This document shows, in pieces, positions 28,525 through 38,354 of a stretch of 64,000 bases of DNA. The notes beneath the pieces are model-generated. The model was given only the letters and a program-made list of their open reading frames with translations. It was not told the origin of the DNA and did not search any database. This DNA comes from Anaerolineae bacterium (GTDB lineage Bacteria > Chloroflexota > Anaerolineae > Promineifilales > Promineifilaceae), in the NCBI GenBank assembly GCA_023382655.1, contig JAHDWK010000004.1, positions 274,538 through 338,537 on the forward strand, read 5' to 3'. Position numbers and translations under genes: made by a program. Each line of letters begins with the position of its first letter. Position 1 is the first letter of the stretch.

Positions 28525-29538
28525 TTACCCCACATACCGCTGCCGGATATTCGGCACCAGATACTCATCAAACGCCCGCTGCACATCATACGCCGGCCGC
28601 CACCCCCAATCAGTTTGCGCCGCTTTGTCATTCAGACCGGCCGGCCAGCTATCCACAATACCCTGCCGCTGCACATCGGGCGCAAAGGTAATGTCGGCCT
28701 CTGAGAAAGCGTGCCGCACTCGCTCGCGGAACTCGGCCGCCGATAGGCTGAAACTGGTAACATTATAGACACGCCGGGTCAGACTCTCGGCGGGCGCGTG
28801 CCACAACTTTAGCAGCGCTGTTACCGCATCCGGCATGGCCATAAAGGGAATGGTGCTGTCTGGCCGGACAAAACAAGCATAGGGTTCACTCTTTGCAGCC
28901 GCGTGCAGCATTTCCGGGCCATAGTCGCTGGTGCCGCCGGTGGGCACAGTATAGGCGCTGATCAGGCCGGGGAAACGGACGCTGCGAAAATCGAGCATGA
29001 TCGGTTTGGTGCGGGTTAACTGCTGGAAATGTGTGCTGTAATACGCGCCCAACAGTTCGCAATACAGTTTGTTGCAACCGTACATGGTAGTAGGGTAGTT
29101 CCAATCCCATTCACGCACGTAAAAATCGCGGGCTTTGGTGGGCAAGTCTGGCAGGCCGTAGGCAGCAATGGAGCTGGGGAAGATGAAACGCACCGGCTCG
29201 CCGCGCCGCTGCGACTGTTCGGCCGCCAGTTGCAGCAAAGTCAGCGTGCCGTTCACATTCACCTGGTGGGCCAGTTCAGGCGCAAATTCGCTGCGGGTGG
29301 AAAGCAGCGCTGCCAGGTGAAAAATAGTATCTATTTCGTACTCGGTGACAAGGCGGGAGAAGAGGGTTTTGTCAAGAATGTCACCCTGGATGTGGATGGT
29401 ACGGCCGTGCATCTCCGCCGGTAGGGCATGTAAGTCCAACGTGAGCAACGTATAACCGTCGCTGTGGCTAAATTCATCTACGAGAGCCTGGCCGATTTCA
29501 CCGGCGGCCCCGGTAATCATAATTACTTTCTTGCGCAT
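28525..29538 (-). CDS. NAD-dependent epimerase/dehydratase, L-threonine dehydrogenase-like SDR
   Basis: An extended short-chain dehydrogenase of 337 residues. The Rossmann motif MITGAAGEIGQALV is at the N-terminus, with an acidic NAD-selective LDLHA after beta-2, IFHLAALLSTRSE, SSIAAYG for the catalytic Ser, and the YxxxK pair in TMYGCNKLYCE. The order and PFMAMPDAVTALLKL resemble nucleotide-sugar epimerases and the SDR-type L-threonine 3-dehydrogenases; I cannot decide between them. GAGGAG precedes the ATG at 29538; the longer frame start lacks this. Confidence 0.85.
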   Translation of the reverse strand: MRKKVIMITGAAGEIGQALVDEFSHSDGYTLLTLDLHALPAEMHGRTIHIQGDILDKTLFSRLVTEYEIDTIFHLAALLSTRSEFAPELAHQVNVNGTLTLLQLAAEQSQRRGEPVRFIFPSSIAAYGLPDLPTKARDFYVREWDWNYPTTMYGCNKLYCELLGAYYSTHFQQLTRTKPIMLDFRSVRFPGLISAYTVPTGGTSDYGPEMLHAAAKSEPYACFVRPDSTIPFMAMPDAVTALLKLWHAPAESLTRRVYNVTSFSLSAAEFRERVRHAFSEADITFAPDVQRQGIVDSWPAGLNDKAAQTDWGWRPAYDVQRAFDEYLVPNIRQRYVG

Positions 29539-29555
29539 GGTCTCCTCTTGTCTCA

Positions 29556-29586
29556 GGTGCAACGCACTTCTGAGGTACGTTGCACC
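29556..29586. repeat. Inverted repeat GGTGCAACG/CGTTGCACC in a divergent promoter region
   Basis: A nine-base perfect stem, extendable to 12 with one mismatch, around a short loop between the epimerase start and the AI-2E gene. Could be an operator or a repeat hairpin. Confidence 0.5.
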
Positions 29587-29745
29587 ACTTTACCTATAGA
29601 TGAGGCTATTGTATCTGAAACTGCAAATTGACGGAGAGGGCTGGCTTGTGATACCCTCACGCGGATGGGTGATGAGGTGAAGGGGAGAAGGGCTGACAAG
29701 GTGATCAATTACCCCATTACTCAATGACTGGAGGGTTGAGGTCAG

Positions 29746-30996
29746 ATGGAAAATGAAGACGAGAAACTGCTGGTAGTGAAACCGGTTTTAGGGGCTGAGT
29801 CACCGCCCTGGACGCGCAGCACGAAAGTGATTGTGACCGTGACGGCATTGCTTTTGCTGGCCGTCATTGCTTATCGTTTTGAGGGATTGCTGCACCAATT
29901 GATTATTGCCGCGATGCTGGCTTATCTGCTTAATCCGTTCATCATTATGCTGGATCAACGCACCAGTTTGAAGCGGGTTCATGCCATTTTACTGGTATAT
30001 CTGGGGCTGGCGGTGGTAGTGGTTGGGGGGCTGGTGGCTATGGGTGTGGCCGCCATCCAACAAAGCCAGACGCTAATTCAAGATGTACCGGCGTTGATTG
30101 CGGGGCTGACGGCCGTTATTCGCAACACCATTACCAACCTGGAACCGATTTCCATCGCCGGTCTGGAATTTGATCCTCGTACCCTGGATTGGGGGTTGAT
30201 TCAAAACCAACTGATGGGGCTGGTGGAACCAACACTGGGGCGCAGCGGCCAGATCGTCGGCAGTGTCGCCACCGCCACCTTGCGTCTGTTGGGTAATATC
30301 TTTTTTATTTTCATCATCTCTATTTACTTCGCGGCCGAGATTCCCGTACTTGGTAATCATGTAGGTGATATTGCTACCGCACCCGGCTACCGTCAGGACG
30401 CCGAACGCATCATGCGCGAATTTGGCCGCACCTGGAATGCTTATTTACGTGGTCAGGTAGCCCTGGCGTTGATCATCTTTTTTGTAGTCTGGATTGGCCT
30501 TTCCCTTTTGGGTGTGCAAAATGCCTTAGCCTTAGGGCTGTTGGCCGGTTTACTGGAGTTTATTCCAGTTATTGGCCCCATTATCAGTACGGCAGCAGCA
30601 TCGAGTGTCGCTTTTTTCCAGCCGGATACCATCTTTGGTCTGGAAAACTGGCAATACACATTGGTTGTTTTGGGTTTCATGATTTTGGTACAGCAATTGG
30701 AAAATAATATCCTGGTGCCCCGCATTGTAGGGGAAGCGCTGGATTTGAATCCGATTGTGGTGATGATTGCCGTGTTGATGGGTGGCTCGATTGCCGGTAT
30801 TTTGGGCATGATCCTGGCCGCGCCGGTAATGGCTTCGATTAAACTTGTAGGGGGGTATGCCTGGCGCAAGCTGTTTGACATGCCCCCGTTCCCCGAACCG
30901 GAAACAGCACTGGGGCCTTCCCCGGCTACCGTCCTCATCCAGCGCAGCCGGGAAATTGTGACGGACTTGACGAAGTTGGAGCCTCCGAAGAAATGA
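29746..30996 (+). CDS. AI-2E/PerM-family transporter
   Basis: A 416-residue membrane protein of the AI-2E (PerM/TqsA/YdiK) family, with eight membrane segments and the family-typical LLEFIPVIGPIIS and QQLENNILVPRIVGEALDLNP followed by IAGILGMILAAPVMA. Family members are proposed permeases for autoinducer-2 or other small molecules, or Na+/H+ antiporters; the substrate cannot be inferred. It is first of three plus-strand genes with a four-base stop/start overlap to the next. Confidence 0.93.
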   Translation: MENEDEKLLVVKPVLGAESPPWTRSTKVIVTVTALLLLAVIAYRFEGLLHQLIIAAMLAYLLNPFIIMLDQRTSLKRVHAILLVYLGLAVVVVGGLVAMGVAAIQQSQTLIQDVPALIAGLTAVIRNTITNLEPISIAGLEFDPRTLDWGLIQNQLMGLVEPTLGRSGQIVGSVATATLRLLGNIFFIFIISIYFAAEIPVLGNHVGDIATAPGYRQDAERIMREFGRTWNAYLRGQVALALIIFFVVWIGLSLLGVQNALALGLLAGLLEFIPVIGPIISTAAASSVAFFQPDTIFGLENWQYTLVVLGFMILVQQLENNILVPRIVGEALDLNPIVVMIAVLMGGSIAGILGMILAAPVMASIKLVGGYAWRKLFDMPPFPEPETALGPSPATVLIQRSREIVTDLTKLEPPKK

Positions 30997-32042
30997 GCAT
31001 AGACTTGTTTCGGGAAGCGGTGAAGGCGGAACGTAACGGCCGTGACCGGGAAGCACACGAATTATTGCAGGAACTGCTGATGGGGCAGCCACGTCACGAA
31101 ATGGGCTGGCTGTGGCTGAGCAAAATTTCCCCCGATATTGACGAACAAATTCGCGCCCTGGAAACGGTCTTGAGTCTGAATCCCGGCCATGAAGAAGCGC
31201 TGTACCGCCTGCCAGAGTTAAAAGCAGAGCGCAAACAACAAGTGCAGGCCAACCAGGCGGAATTATTGCAGGAAGCAGTGTGGGCATACCGCAACGGCCG
31301 TTACCACCAGGCGCGCCAATATCTACTTCAAATCACCCGCAGCCACCCCACCCACCTGAAAGCCTGGGTGGGCCTGGCCCAGGTAGCCCAATCACCCGCC
31401 GAAAAAATAGTCGCCCTGGAAATGGTGGTAAACCTCAACCCCCAACACGAAAAAGCCGCCAACACTCTGCAAAAACTCAAAGTTAATTTTGATGATTCCC
31501 TGGCGCTGGCACAGGCCTATGAAGCCGTGAATCTGACCGGCAAAGCGTTGACCACCTACCAATACGCCGCCCAAAAAGCGCCAAACACCGCCGACCGGCA
31601 CATCGCCGCCAAACATGCGCACACACTTCAGGCCAACCAACAAAAGACGGAACAAGAAAAGCAACAAAAATCGGCACAGCCCCTCACAGTTACCAGCGAC
31701 AATGCGACGCTGCTCCGCCTCGGTCTTGGCCCGCTCATTGTCTACATGTTGCTTATCCTCATTCATGGTGGGCTGAATCCACTGCGTGTACCATGGTTGG
31801 CTTACGTGGGTCTACCGGTTGTCGCGGGGGGTGCGTTGTTAATTGCCGCCGCCGCCAATACCCCCTACCATCCTTACTGGCAAAAATTCTTTGGGCAACA
31901 AGGTATCCCCAACCGGAATACCGCCTTCACTTTGACCTTCATCGGCAGCGTCATCGTTATCCTCCCCATCTTACTGGTGCTGACGTTTTCCTGGAATGAA
32001 TTGGTGGTTTATTACGAATCACTGGCTGCCCAGATCCAGTAG
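30993..32042 (+). CDS. TPR-like protein with C-terminal membrane segments
   Basis: A 349-residue protein. The N-terminal half holds about five helical TPR-like hairpins (FREAVKAERNGRDREAHELL, LLQEAVWAYRNGRYHQARQY, and the MGWLWLSKI and KAWVGLAQV turns). A charged Gln/Lys-rich linker follows, then three hydrophobic helices (LIVYMLLILIHG, LAYVGLPVVAGGALLIAAAA, and FTLTFIGSVIVILPILLVLT). It overlaps the AI-2E gene by four bases (ATGA) and is followed after five bases by a rhomboid gene. Likely a scaffold tethering proteins to the membrane; partner unknown. Confidence 0.75.
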   Translation: MSIDLFREAVKAERNGRDREAHELLQELLMGQPRHEMGWLWLSKISPDIDEQIRALETVLSLNPGHEEALYRLPELKAERKQQVQANQAELLQEAVWAYRNGRYHQARQYLLQITRSHPTHLKAWVGLAQVAQSPAEKIVALEMVVNLNPQHEKAANTLQKLKVNFDDSLALAQAYEAVNLTGKALTTYQYAAQKAPNTADRHIAAKHAHTLQANQQKTEQEKQQKSAQPLTVTSDNATLLRLGLGPLIVYMLLILIHGGLNPLRVPWLAYVGLPVVAGGALLIAAAANTPYHPYWQKFFGQQGIPNRNTAFTLTFIGSVIVILPILLVLTFSWNELVVYYESLAAQIQ

Positions 32043-32047
32043 CAAAC

Positions 32048-32830
32048 ATGTTTCCTATCAATGACATTGAAAAAAACCGCTATACCAGCCTGCCGTTCAT
32101 GACGTTGGCGATCATTCTGGTCAATGTCCTGAGCCTGGTAGCCGTTGGTGAAGATGTAGGCACATATTATGTACTGGGGACCACCCCGTCATTGGTCATT
32201 AATCAACAAGGTGGAGGGGCAGTCACGGCCGTGACCCACATGTTCCTGCACGGCGGGCCGTTTCACCTCCTGGGCAACATGCTCGCCTTGTGGGTTTTTG
32301 GCCGTCGCGTAGAAGATGTGTGTGGCCCCTGGCGGTTCCTGACCTTTTACCTGGTTTGCGGATTCATGGCCGATATTATTGCCGTGATCACTCGGATGCA
32401 GTCCACGGTGCCCGGCATCGGCGCCAGCGGCGCTTTATATGGCGTCATGGCCGCCTACCTGATGCTTTTCCCCAAAGGGCGCATCCGCATCCTTTTCCTG
32501 TTCTGGTTCTTGCCCGTTTTTAACATGAGCTACCTGAACGGCCTCTGGCTTATTATTTCCCTTATTTTCTGGGCCAGCTACATACTCACGGCCGACAAAG
32601 GGTTAATCCAAAGTGCGCTCTCTCTTTACTTTCCCGTATTGCGCGCCTACCTGGTCATTCTTTACTTCGTATTATTAGAAATTCCCCGCGCCCTACAGGT
32701 GCTGGTATTTGATATTGAAGCCTCCGTCGGGCATTGGGCCCATTTGGGTGGCTTTTTTGGCGGCCTTTTTATCTTCTTCTTCCTGCGCTCCGACGCCTTC
32801 CACCGTTACCGGAATGAATTACCGCTATAA
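32048..32830 (+). CDS. Rhomboid-family intramembrane serine protease
   Basis: A 260-residue protein with six or more membrane helices. The catalytic serine is in GIGASGALYG, the oxyanion-supporting HGGPFHLLGNM lies in the second helix region, and the catalytic His in GHWAHLGGFFGGLF in the last. The WR-like loop is VCGPWRFLTFYL. It cleaves membrane-spanning substrates within the bilayer. It is third in a compact AI-2E/TPR/rhomboid operon. Confidence 0.93.
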   Translation: MFPINDIEKNRYTSLPFMTLAIILVNVLSLVAVGEDVGTYYVLGTTPSLVINQQGGGAVTAVTHMFLHGGPFHLLGNMLALWVFGRRVEDVCGPWRFLTFYLVCGFMADIIAVITRMQSTVPGIGASGALYGVMAAYLMLFPKGRIRILFLFWFLPVFNMSYLNGLWLIISLIFWASYILTADKGLIQSALSLYFPVLRAYLVILYFVLLEIPRALQVLVFDIEASVGHWAHLGGFFGGLFIFFFLRSDAFHRYRNELPL

Positions 32831-32850
32831 GGTAATTTTGCCAAACCACT

Positions 32851-33837
32851 TTACGACTTTGTAATTTCTAAAACCACCTTGCCGATATTCTCATCCCGCG
32901 CCACATAGTCATGTGCTGCCTGGGCTTCTTGAATGGGGAATACGCGGTCAACAACAGGTTTTAGTTCTCCGGTGCGAAACAGATGCCAGAAACCAGACTC
33001 AAATTGGCGAGTGATCTGGATTTTTTCGGCGGGGGAACGGTTGCGCAGCGTAGAACCGATAATGTGCAGCCGATTACGCAAGACGAGTGCCAAATCCAAC
33101 TCACCGCGCCCACCACTCAACAGCCCAATGTTTACCAACCGGCCAAACGGCCGTAACGCCCTGATGTTGCGTCCCAGATACTCCCCACCCACCGGGTCCA
33201 AAATCAAATCTACCCCCTGGCCATTCGTAGCCGCCAGCACCATTTCCAGGAAATCCTGCTCTTTGTAGTTGATGGCCACAGTAGCGCCCAGATCACGGCA
33301 GGCAGCCAGTTTGTCATCGCGCCCGGCTGTGACAAAGGCAGTAGCGCCGGTAATGCGGGCCAGTTGTATGGCCGCCGTACCCACACCGCTGGCGCCGGCA
33401 TGAATGAGGACAGTTTCACCCGGTTTCAAATCCCCTTCCAGAAACAGATTGACGTAGGCGGTATACCACACTTCGGGCACGGCCGTACCCTGCACAAAAC
33501 TCCACTCATCCGGCAGCCGCAGCAGCATCCCGGCGGGCACAGCCACCTGCTCCGCATAACCACCGCCGGGCAGCAGTGCGCATACCCGGTCGCCGGGCTG
33601 CCAGCCTTCCACCGACTCACCCACCGCGTTGACAACCCCGGCCATTTCCAACCCCAAAATTTGACTGGCCCCCGGCGGCGGTGGGTAGCCGCCCCGCGCC
33701 TGGAGCAGGTCGGCCCGGTTCACGGCCGTCGCCCGCACATCCACCAGCACCTCATCCGGCCCAAATGTCACATCCAACACATCCTTCCAATCTAAAACAG
33801 GCTGCCCGCCCGCCTGAGTTACCACGATCCCTTTCAT
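32851..33837 (-). CDS. NAD(P)H:quinone oxidoreductase, zinc-independent MDR family
   Basis: A 328-residue medium-chain reductase of the PIG3/QOR type, reducing quinones with NADPH. It has the GroES-like N-terminal fold with VRATAVNRADLLQARGGYPP, GLEMAGVV and GDRVCALLPGGGYAEQ, and a Rossmann domain with IHAGASGVGTAAIQLA. Catalytic-zinc cysteines are absent, as expected for this branch. GGAGGG lies before the ATG at 33837; the longer frame start has no such site. Confidence 0.92.
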   Translation of the reverse strand: MKGIVVTQAGGQPVLDWKDVLDVTFGPDEVLVDVRATAVNRADLLQARGGYPPPPGASQILGLEMAGVVNAVGESVEGWQPGDRVCALLPGGGYAEQVAVPAGMLLRLPDEWSFVQGTAVPEVWYTAYVNLFLEGDLKPGETVLIHAGASGVGTAAIQLARITGATAFVTAGRDDKLAACRDLGATVAINYKEQDFLEMVLAATNGQGVDLILDPVGGEYLGRNIRALRPFGRLVNIGLLSGGRGELDLALVLRNRLHIIGSTLRNRSPAEKIQITRQFESGFWHLFRTGELKPVVDRVFPIQEAQAAHDYVARDENIGKVVLEITKS

Positions 33838-33864
33838 GTTCACCCTCCACGTCAATATGAATAA

Positions 33865-33934
33865 ATCACCAACATGACCATCGGCTAAAGCTGCCTGTCC
33901 CTGACTTTTGCTATAATGTAGCTACGTTGGTGAT
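33865..33934 (+). promoter_or_regulatory. Extended -10 promoter framed by a 9-bp inverted repeat
   Basis: TGCTATAAT (TATAAT at 33912-33917, TG extension just before) lies about 70 bases upstream of the subtilase. ATCACCAAC (33865-33873) and GTTGGTGAT (33926-33934) form an exact inverted repeat on either side of it. Confidence 0.5.
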
Positions 33935-33985
33935 GGAAGTCTATGAAACAAGTATAACCTTTCCCCCATCCCTGGCTAAACAATC

Positions 33986-36900
33986 ATGGCAATTCGCTTG
34001 AAACACCTGCTTTCCAGTTTCATACCCTTGCTTCTACTAATGGCCTTTTTATGGCCGGCTTTTACCCACGCCGCCACCAGGCAGCCGCCCTCATTTTTGT
34101 CGCCGACCGCTGCCCCAATTGACCAACCGCTGCAGGAAAAAATGGCGGCAACCCCGGATGAACCACTGCGCTTCATCATCGTTTTTGCGCAGCAGGTTGA
34201 TCTGACACAACTGCCAGAAGGGCTTACGGTCGTCGCCCGGCGCACCCACCTCGTCCAACAACTGCAAACAATAGCCGTCACCGCCCAGACCGCCACCCTC
34301 ACCCAGCTGGAAACGATGCGGCAAGACGGCCGTATCCACACCTACCGCCCGCTATGGATCATCAACGCCATCGCCGCCAGCGGCACGGCCGACGCCGTTC
34401 TGACCCTGGCGGCCAACCCGGACATAGCCGAAATCCGCCTGGATGCAGTGGTAGACCGCATCCAACCAACCACCGATGACCCCAAACTTACGCTGCTGCA
34501 AGAAAGCACCGCCCCCTTAACCGCACCTGAAGGCGGCTTCCCCTTGCCCTGGGGCATTCGCCGTGTCAATGGCCCACACGCCTGGCACGGCCTGGGCATC
34601 ACTGGCAGCGGCGTCACCGTGGCCATCATGGACACCGGCGTGGATTACCAGCATCCCATTCTCACCAATAACTACCGGGGCAACCTGGGGGGCGGCACGT
34701 TTAACCACACCGGTAACTGGTTCAACGCGGTGCAGCCCACCAACACCATCCCGGTAGATAACTTTGGGCACGGCACACATGTGGCGGGCACGGCCGTTGG
34801 CCACAACGGTTTCGGCGTGGCCCCCGGCGCCAACTGGATTGCCGTCAACATTGCCCACTCATCCGGTTTTATTTTCACCAGTGATGTACACGCCGGTTTT
34901 CAATGGCTGCTGGCCCCGGCTAACAACCCGGCCCTGGCACCTGATATTGTAAACGGCTCCTGGAGTGGCCCTGGAAACAACCCCGAATTTCTGCCAGACA
35001 TCAACCTGCTTATGGCGGCTAACGTTCTCCCTGTTTTTGCCGCAGGAAACACAGGGCCATTCACAGGCACAGTTGGAATGCCTGGCAGTTACCCCGGTGT
35101 TTTGGCCGTTGGCGCCAGCGACGATGTAGATGAAGCAACCTGGTTCTCTTCGCTAGGCCCATCGCCATTAACCAACGAAGTTAAACCCTGGCTGGTAGCG
35201 CCTGGCGCCCAAACGCTTTCCTCGCTGCCTGGCGACCTGTATGGGTATTACAATGGCACGTCTATGGCCGCGCCGCATGTCTCCGGGGCCGCCGCGTTAC
35301 TGCTATCAGCCAACCCCAATTTAACGCTTACCCAGATTCGGCAGCGGTTGGCAGACACGGCCGTACCCCTCTCGACCACCCACCCCAACATGTCCACCGG
35401 CTACGGGCGTTTGGATGTGTATGCCGCCGTGCGGCCCGATGTACCCCACGGCCGTCTGCTGGGCAGTGTCACCAGCAACGGCCAACCGGTACCGTTTACT
35501 ACTATTACCATTACTACCCCAAGCGGCGAACTGTTGCCCTATCAGACGGACAGCAACGGCGCATATGAAGCCCAACTCCTGCCCGGTGTCTATGCCATCT
35601 CTGTGGCCACCTTCGGCCACCAACCCTACCAGGCCAATGGACTGATTGTGAACCTGAACCAGACAAGCACACACCACATTTTGCTGTCGCCGCTGCCCAC
35701 AGGTGAACTGACCGGCCAGATTGTTGACAACCAGACCCAAACACCGCTGGCCGGCGCCTTGGTACGGGTGGTCAATACGCCGGTCACGGCCGTGACCGGC
35801 AGTGACGGCCGTTACACCCTAAACCTGCCCGCCGGTACCTATGCTCTTATCGCCCGCGCCGACCATCATCGCCTGGGGCAAAGCGCCGTCAATGTGGTGG
35901 TGGGCAATAGCGTCACCCGCGACTTTTCGCTGCTCCCAGGGCCAATGACCTTGCTTGTAGACACCGGTCAATGGTATTACCAACCGCAAGCCGCTTATTA
36001 TCAGCAGGCGCTGGAATCGTTGAACTACGCCTATGACGCCATCACCGTCCGCCATCCCTGGCGCGACGTGCCCACAGAGGCACAGATGGCCGCTTATGAG
36101 AATGTGGTGTGGGTTGCCCCCAGAGACTCGCCTGGCACTTTGGGAGCCAACAATGTCATCACGAATTATCTGGGACAGGGCGGTAATCTGTTCATCAGCG
36201 GCCAGCAGGTGGGACAATTCGATGGCCAGGGATTTGGTACCCAGTTTTGGTGGTATGACGACTTGAATGCCAACTACCAGAGCAAAGCGCCGGTGACGGA
36301 CACTATCATCGGTCTCCCCAACACCATCTTCGCCGGGCTGTCGCTGACGCTTAACGGCGGCAGTAGTGCTAACAACCAGTTGCAGCCGGATGCGGCTGAA
36401 CCGATGTATCGTACTCTGTCGCAGCAAACATTGGCCTATGCGGACGGCCGTGGCGCAGGGGTGGCTTCAGAGCTGTGCAAACCGGGACGGATTGTTTACC
36501 TGGGCTTTGGCCTGGAAGGGGTAACAACTGCCAGCGATCGGCAGGTATTGCTGGACCGCAGTTTTACTTATTTCACCACACCACGCCAGCAGTTTGGGGT
36601 GCGCTGGCTGCCGGATCGGGTGGATGATTTTGCCGTGCCCGGCGATCAGATGGTGTATACGCTGACGGTACAGAACCTGAGCGAGACGCTCACCGATACC
36701 TTTTCACTGACGGCCGCAACCACCGATTGGAGTAGTTCTCTGGTGACAACCACCCTTACCCTGGGGCCATGCCAGCGAGGGCACACTGTCTTACATCTGG
36801 ATATTCCCGCCGGCGTTGCCAAAGATGTTTACCACAGCACCACGGTCACGGCCGTTTCCGGCAACAACCCGGCGACCAACAACACCACCATCCTCAACCA

Positions 36901-38305
36901 CAAAACACCCGGCCAGATTCTCTTTGTGGACGACGACCGTTGGTATGATGAAGATATCCGCCTGACCAACGCCCTGGACGAGATGGGGTTGGCTTATGAC
37001 GTATGGGAAACCGGCTGGCGTGGCGTGGAGCGGCGCGGCTCACCGCCGGCCCATTTGCTACCGGAATACGATTTCATCATCTGGTACACCGGCTATGACT
37101 GGTACGCTCCCATTTTACCCCAGGAACGGGCGGCGCTGACAGCGTATCTGGCACAGGGCGGACGCCTTTTCCTCAGCAGCCAGGATTTTTTGTATTATCA
37201 TCACGATACGCCACTGGCAAAACAATATCTGGGTGTGTGGGATTATCGGGAATCAGTAACGCCGACGCAGGCTTTTGCCGGCAACTCACCCTTCATCGGC
37301 GCCGATCTGGCCGGGCCGTTGGCACTGACACGCAGCCCCTATCTTAACAATGGCGACGGGTTGATCCTGACGCCGGCCAGCCAACCATTTTTCTGGCATG
37401 ATAGTGGAATGCCGGCCGGGGTAGCCAAAACCGGCCCTACCTGGCGCTCGATTTTTTGGGCTGTTCCCTTTGAATGGCTGCCAGACGATCAGGAAGCAGC
37501 AGTAATGAACCGCATCATGGGTTGGCTGAGCGATTTAGGTGATTCTACCTTTGAAGTAGATACGCGGGTTGGCGCCTCTGCAACTGCCCGCACCTATACC
37601 ATCACACTGCGCAACGCCACGATAGCTCCCATTAATCAGGTGCAAGTGGCAAATGACTTGCCGCCGGAACTGGTGCTGCTGCCTGGTTCTATCCAGGGTG
37701 GCGCCGTGTATGAGGCGGGCGCCCATCGGTTGTCCTGGCAGGGAAACATCGCGCCGGGCGGCATCCGCCAGATTGTGTACCAGGCAGCGCCGGTAGCGGG
37801 GCTGGCAGCGGGCACGGCCGTCACTAACTCCCTCACCATCCACTATCAACGGCACAATCTGACCTTTCAACGTACGGCCGTGTACTGGATTGATGCGCCC
37901 GATTTGTCTGCGTCTACGCTGACGGCCGTGCCCAACCGGCCCCAATCTGCTACTGAGGTAGCGTACTTGCTCACGGTGCGCAATGGTGGTCTGGTCGCTA
38001 CCGGCGTCATCTCCGCCAATATACGCCTGCCGGATGATCTGACCGTCTGGCCTGGTACGCTGCGCGCCACCGGCGGCCAAACGTGGCTGGAAGAGCGGCG
38101 TGTATTCTGGCAGGGCAGCCTGGCGCCGGGACAGGAAGTGATGGTGCGGATTATCACCAGCCGGAATGAGGATGAAACATACCGGGATTGGTGGCTACCG
38201 GCAACGGCCGTGTTGCAAGATGGCGTCACCGGCACGGTACTGAAAGAACAGATTCTGCACCTGCCAGCCCATAAACAGTACCTTCCCCTCATGTTCAAAA
38301 ATTAG
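33986..38305 (+). CDS. Secreted subtilisin-like (S8) protease, 1439 aa
   Basis: Signal peptide (LLLLMAFLWPAFTHA), propeptide to about 180, then an S8 domain with the catalytic triad D216 (AIMDTGVD), H262 (GHGTHVAGT) and S426 (GTSMAAPH). It is followed by two carboxypeptidase-regulatory-like repeats (about 490-650), two similar segments reading LLVDTGQWYYQPQ and ILFVDDDRWYDED with ThuA/glutaminase-like character, and two or more DUF11/CARDB-type beta sandwiches. The C-terminus KQYLPLMFKN matches the kind of tail seen on the beta-helix protein at 23673. Likely a cell-surface or extracellular protease. Confidence 0.9.
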   Translation: MAIRLKHLLSSFIPLLLLMAFLWPAFTHAATRQPPSFLSPTAAPIDQPLQEKMAATPDEPLRFIIVFAQQVDLTQLPEGLTVVARRTHLVQQLQTIAVTAQTATLTQLETMRQDGRIHTYRPLWIINAIAASGTADAVLTLAANPDIAEIRLDAVVDRIQPTTDDPKLTLLQESTAPLTAPEGGFPLPWGIRRVNGPHAWHGLGITGSGVTVAIMDTGVDYQHPILTNNYRGNLGGGTFNHTGNWFNAVQPTNTIPVDNFGHGTHVAGTAVGHNGFGVAPGANWIAVNIAHSSGFIFTSDVHAGFQWLLAPANNPALAPDIVNGSWSGPGNNPEFLPDINLLMAANVLPVFAAGNTGPFTGTVGMPGSYPGVLAVGASDDVDEATWFSSLGPSPLTNEVKPWLVAPGAQTLSSLPGDLYGYYNGTSMAAPHVSGAAALLLSANPNLTLTQIRQRLADTAVPLSTTHPNMSTGYGRLDVYAAVRPDVPHGRLLGSVTSNGQPVPFTTITITTPSGELLPYQTDSNGAYEAQLLPGVYAISVATFGHQPYQANGLIVNLNQTSTHHILLSPLPTGELTGQIVDNQTQTPLAGALVRVVNTPVTAVTGSDGRYTLNLPAGTYALIARADHHRLGQSAVNVVVGNSVTRDFSLLPGPMTLLVDTGQWYYQPQAAYYQQALESLNYAYDAITVRHPWRDVPTEAQMAAYENVVWVAPRDSPGTLGANNVITNYLGQGGNLFISGQQVGQFDGQGFGTQFWWYDDLNANYQSKAPVTDTIIGLPNTIFAGLSLTLNGGSSANNQLQPDAAEPMYRTLSQQTLAYADGRGAGVASELCKPGRIVYLGFGLEGVTTASDRQVLLDRSFTYFTTPRQQFGVRWLPDRVDDFAVPGDQMVYTLTVQNLSETLTDTFSLTAATTDWSSSLVTTTLTLGPCQRGHTVLHLDIPAGVAKDVYHSTTVTAVSGNNPATNNTTILNHKTPGQILFVDDDRWYDEDIRLTNALDEMGLAYDVWETGWRGVERRGSPPAHLLPEYDFIIWYTGYDWYAPILPQERAALTAYLAQGGRLFLSSQDFLYYHHDTPLAKQYLGVWDYRESVTPTQAFAGNSPFIGADLAGPLALTRSPYLNNGDGLILTPASQPFFWHDSGMPAGVAKTGPTWRSIFWAVPFEWLPDDQEAAVMNRIMGWLSDLGDSTFEVDTRVGASATARTYTITLRNATIAPINQVQVANDLPPELVLLPGSIQGGAVYEAGAHRLSWQGNIAPGGIRQIVYQAAPVAGLAAGTAVTNSLTIHYQRHNLTFQRTAVYWIDAPDLSASTLTAVPNRPQSATEVAYLLTVRNGGLVATGVISANIRLPDDLTVWPGTLRATGGQTWLEERRVFWQGSLAPGQEVMVRIITSRNEDETYRDWWLPATAVLQDGVTGTVLKEQILHLPAHKQYLPLMFKN

Positions 38306-38312
38306 ACATATG

Positions 38313-38354
38313 GTATCCTTGCAGGCGAAACCAACTTTCACCCGCAAGGATACT
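38313..38354 (+). promoter_or_regulatory. Hairpin that would sequester the ribosome site of the receiver gene
   Basis: GTATCCTTGC (near 38315) is an exact reverse complement of GCAAGGATAC (near 38345). The right arm contains the AAGGA ribosome site of the gene at 38355. If folded in the mRNA it would hide the site. Confidence 0.45.
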
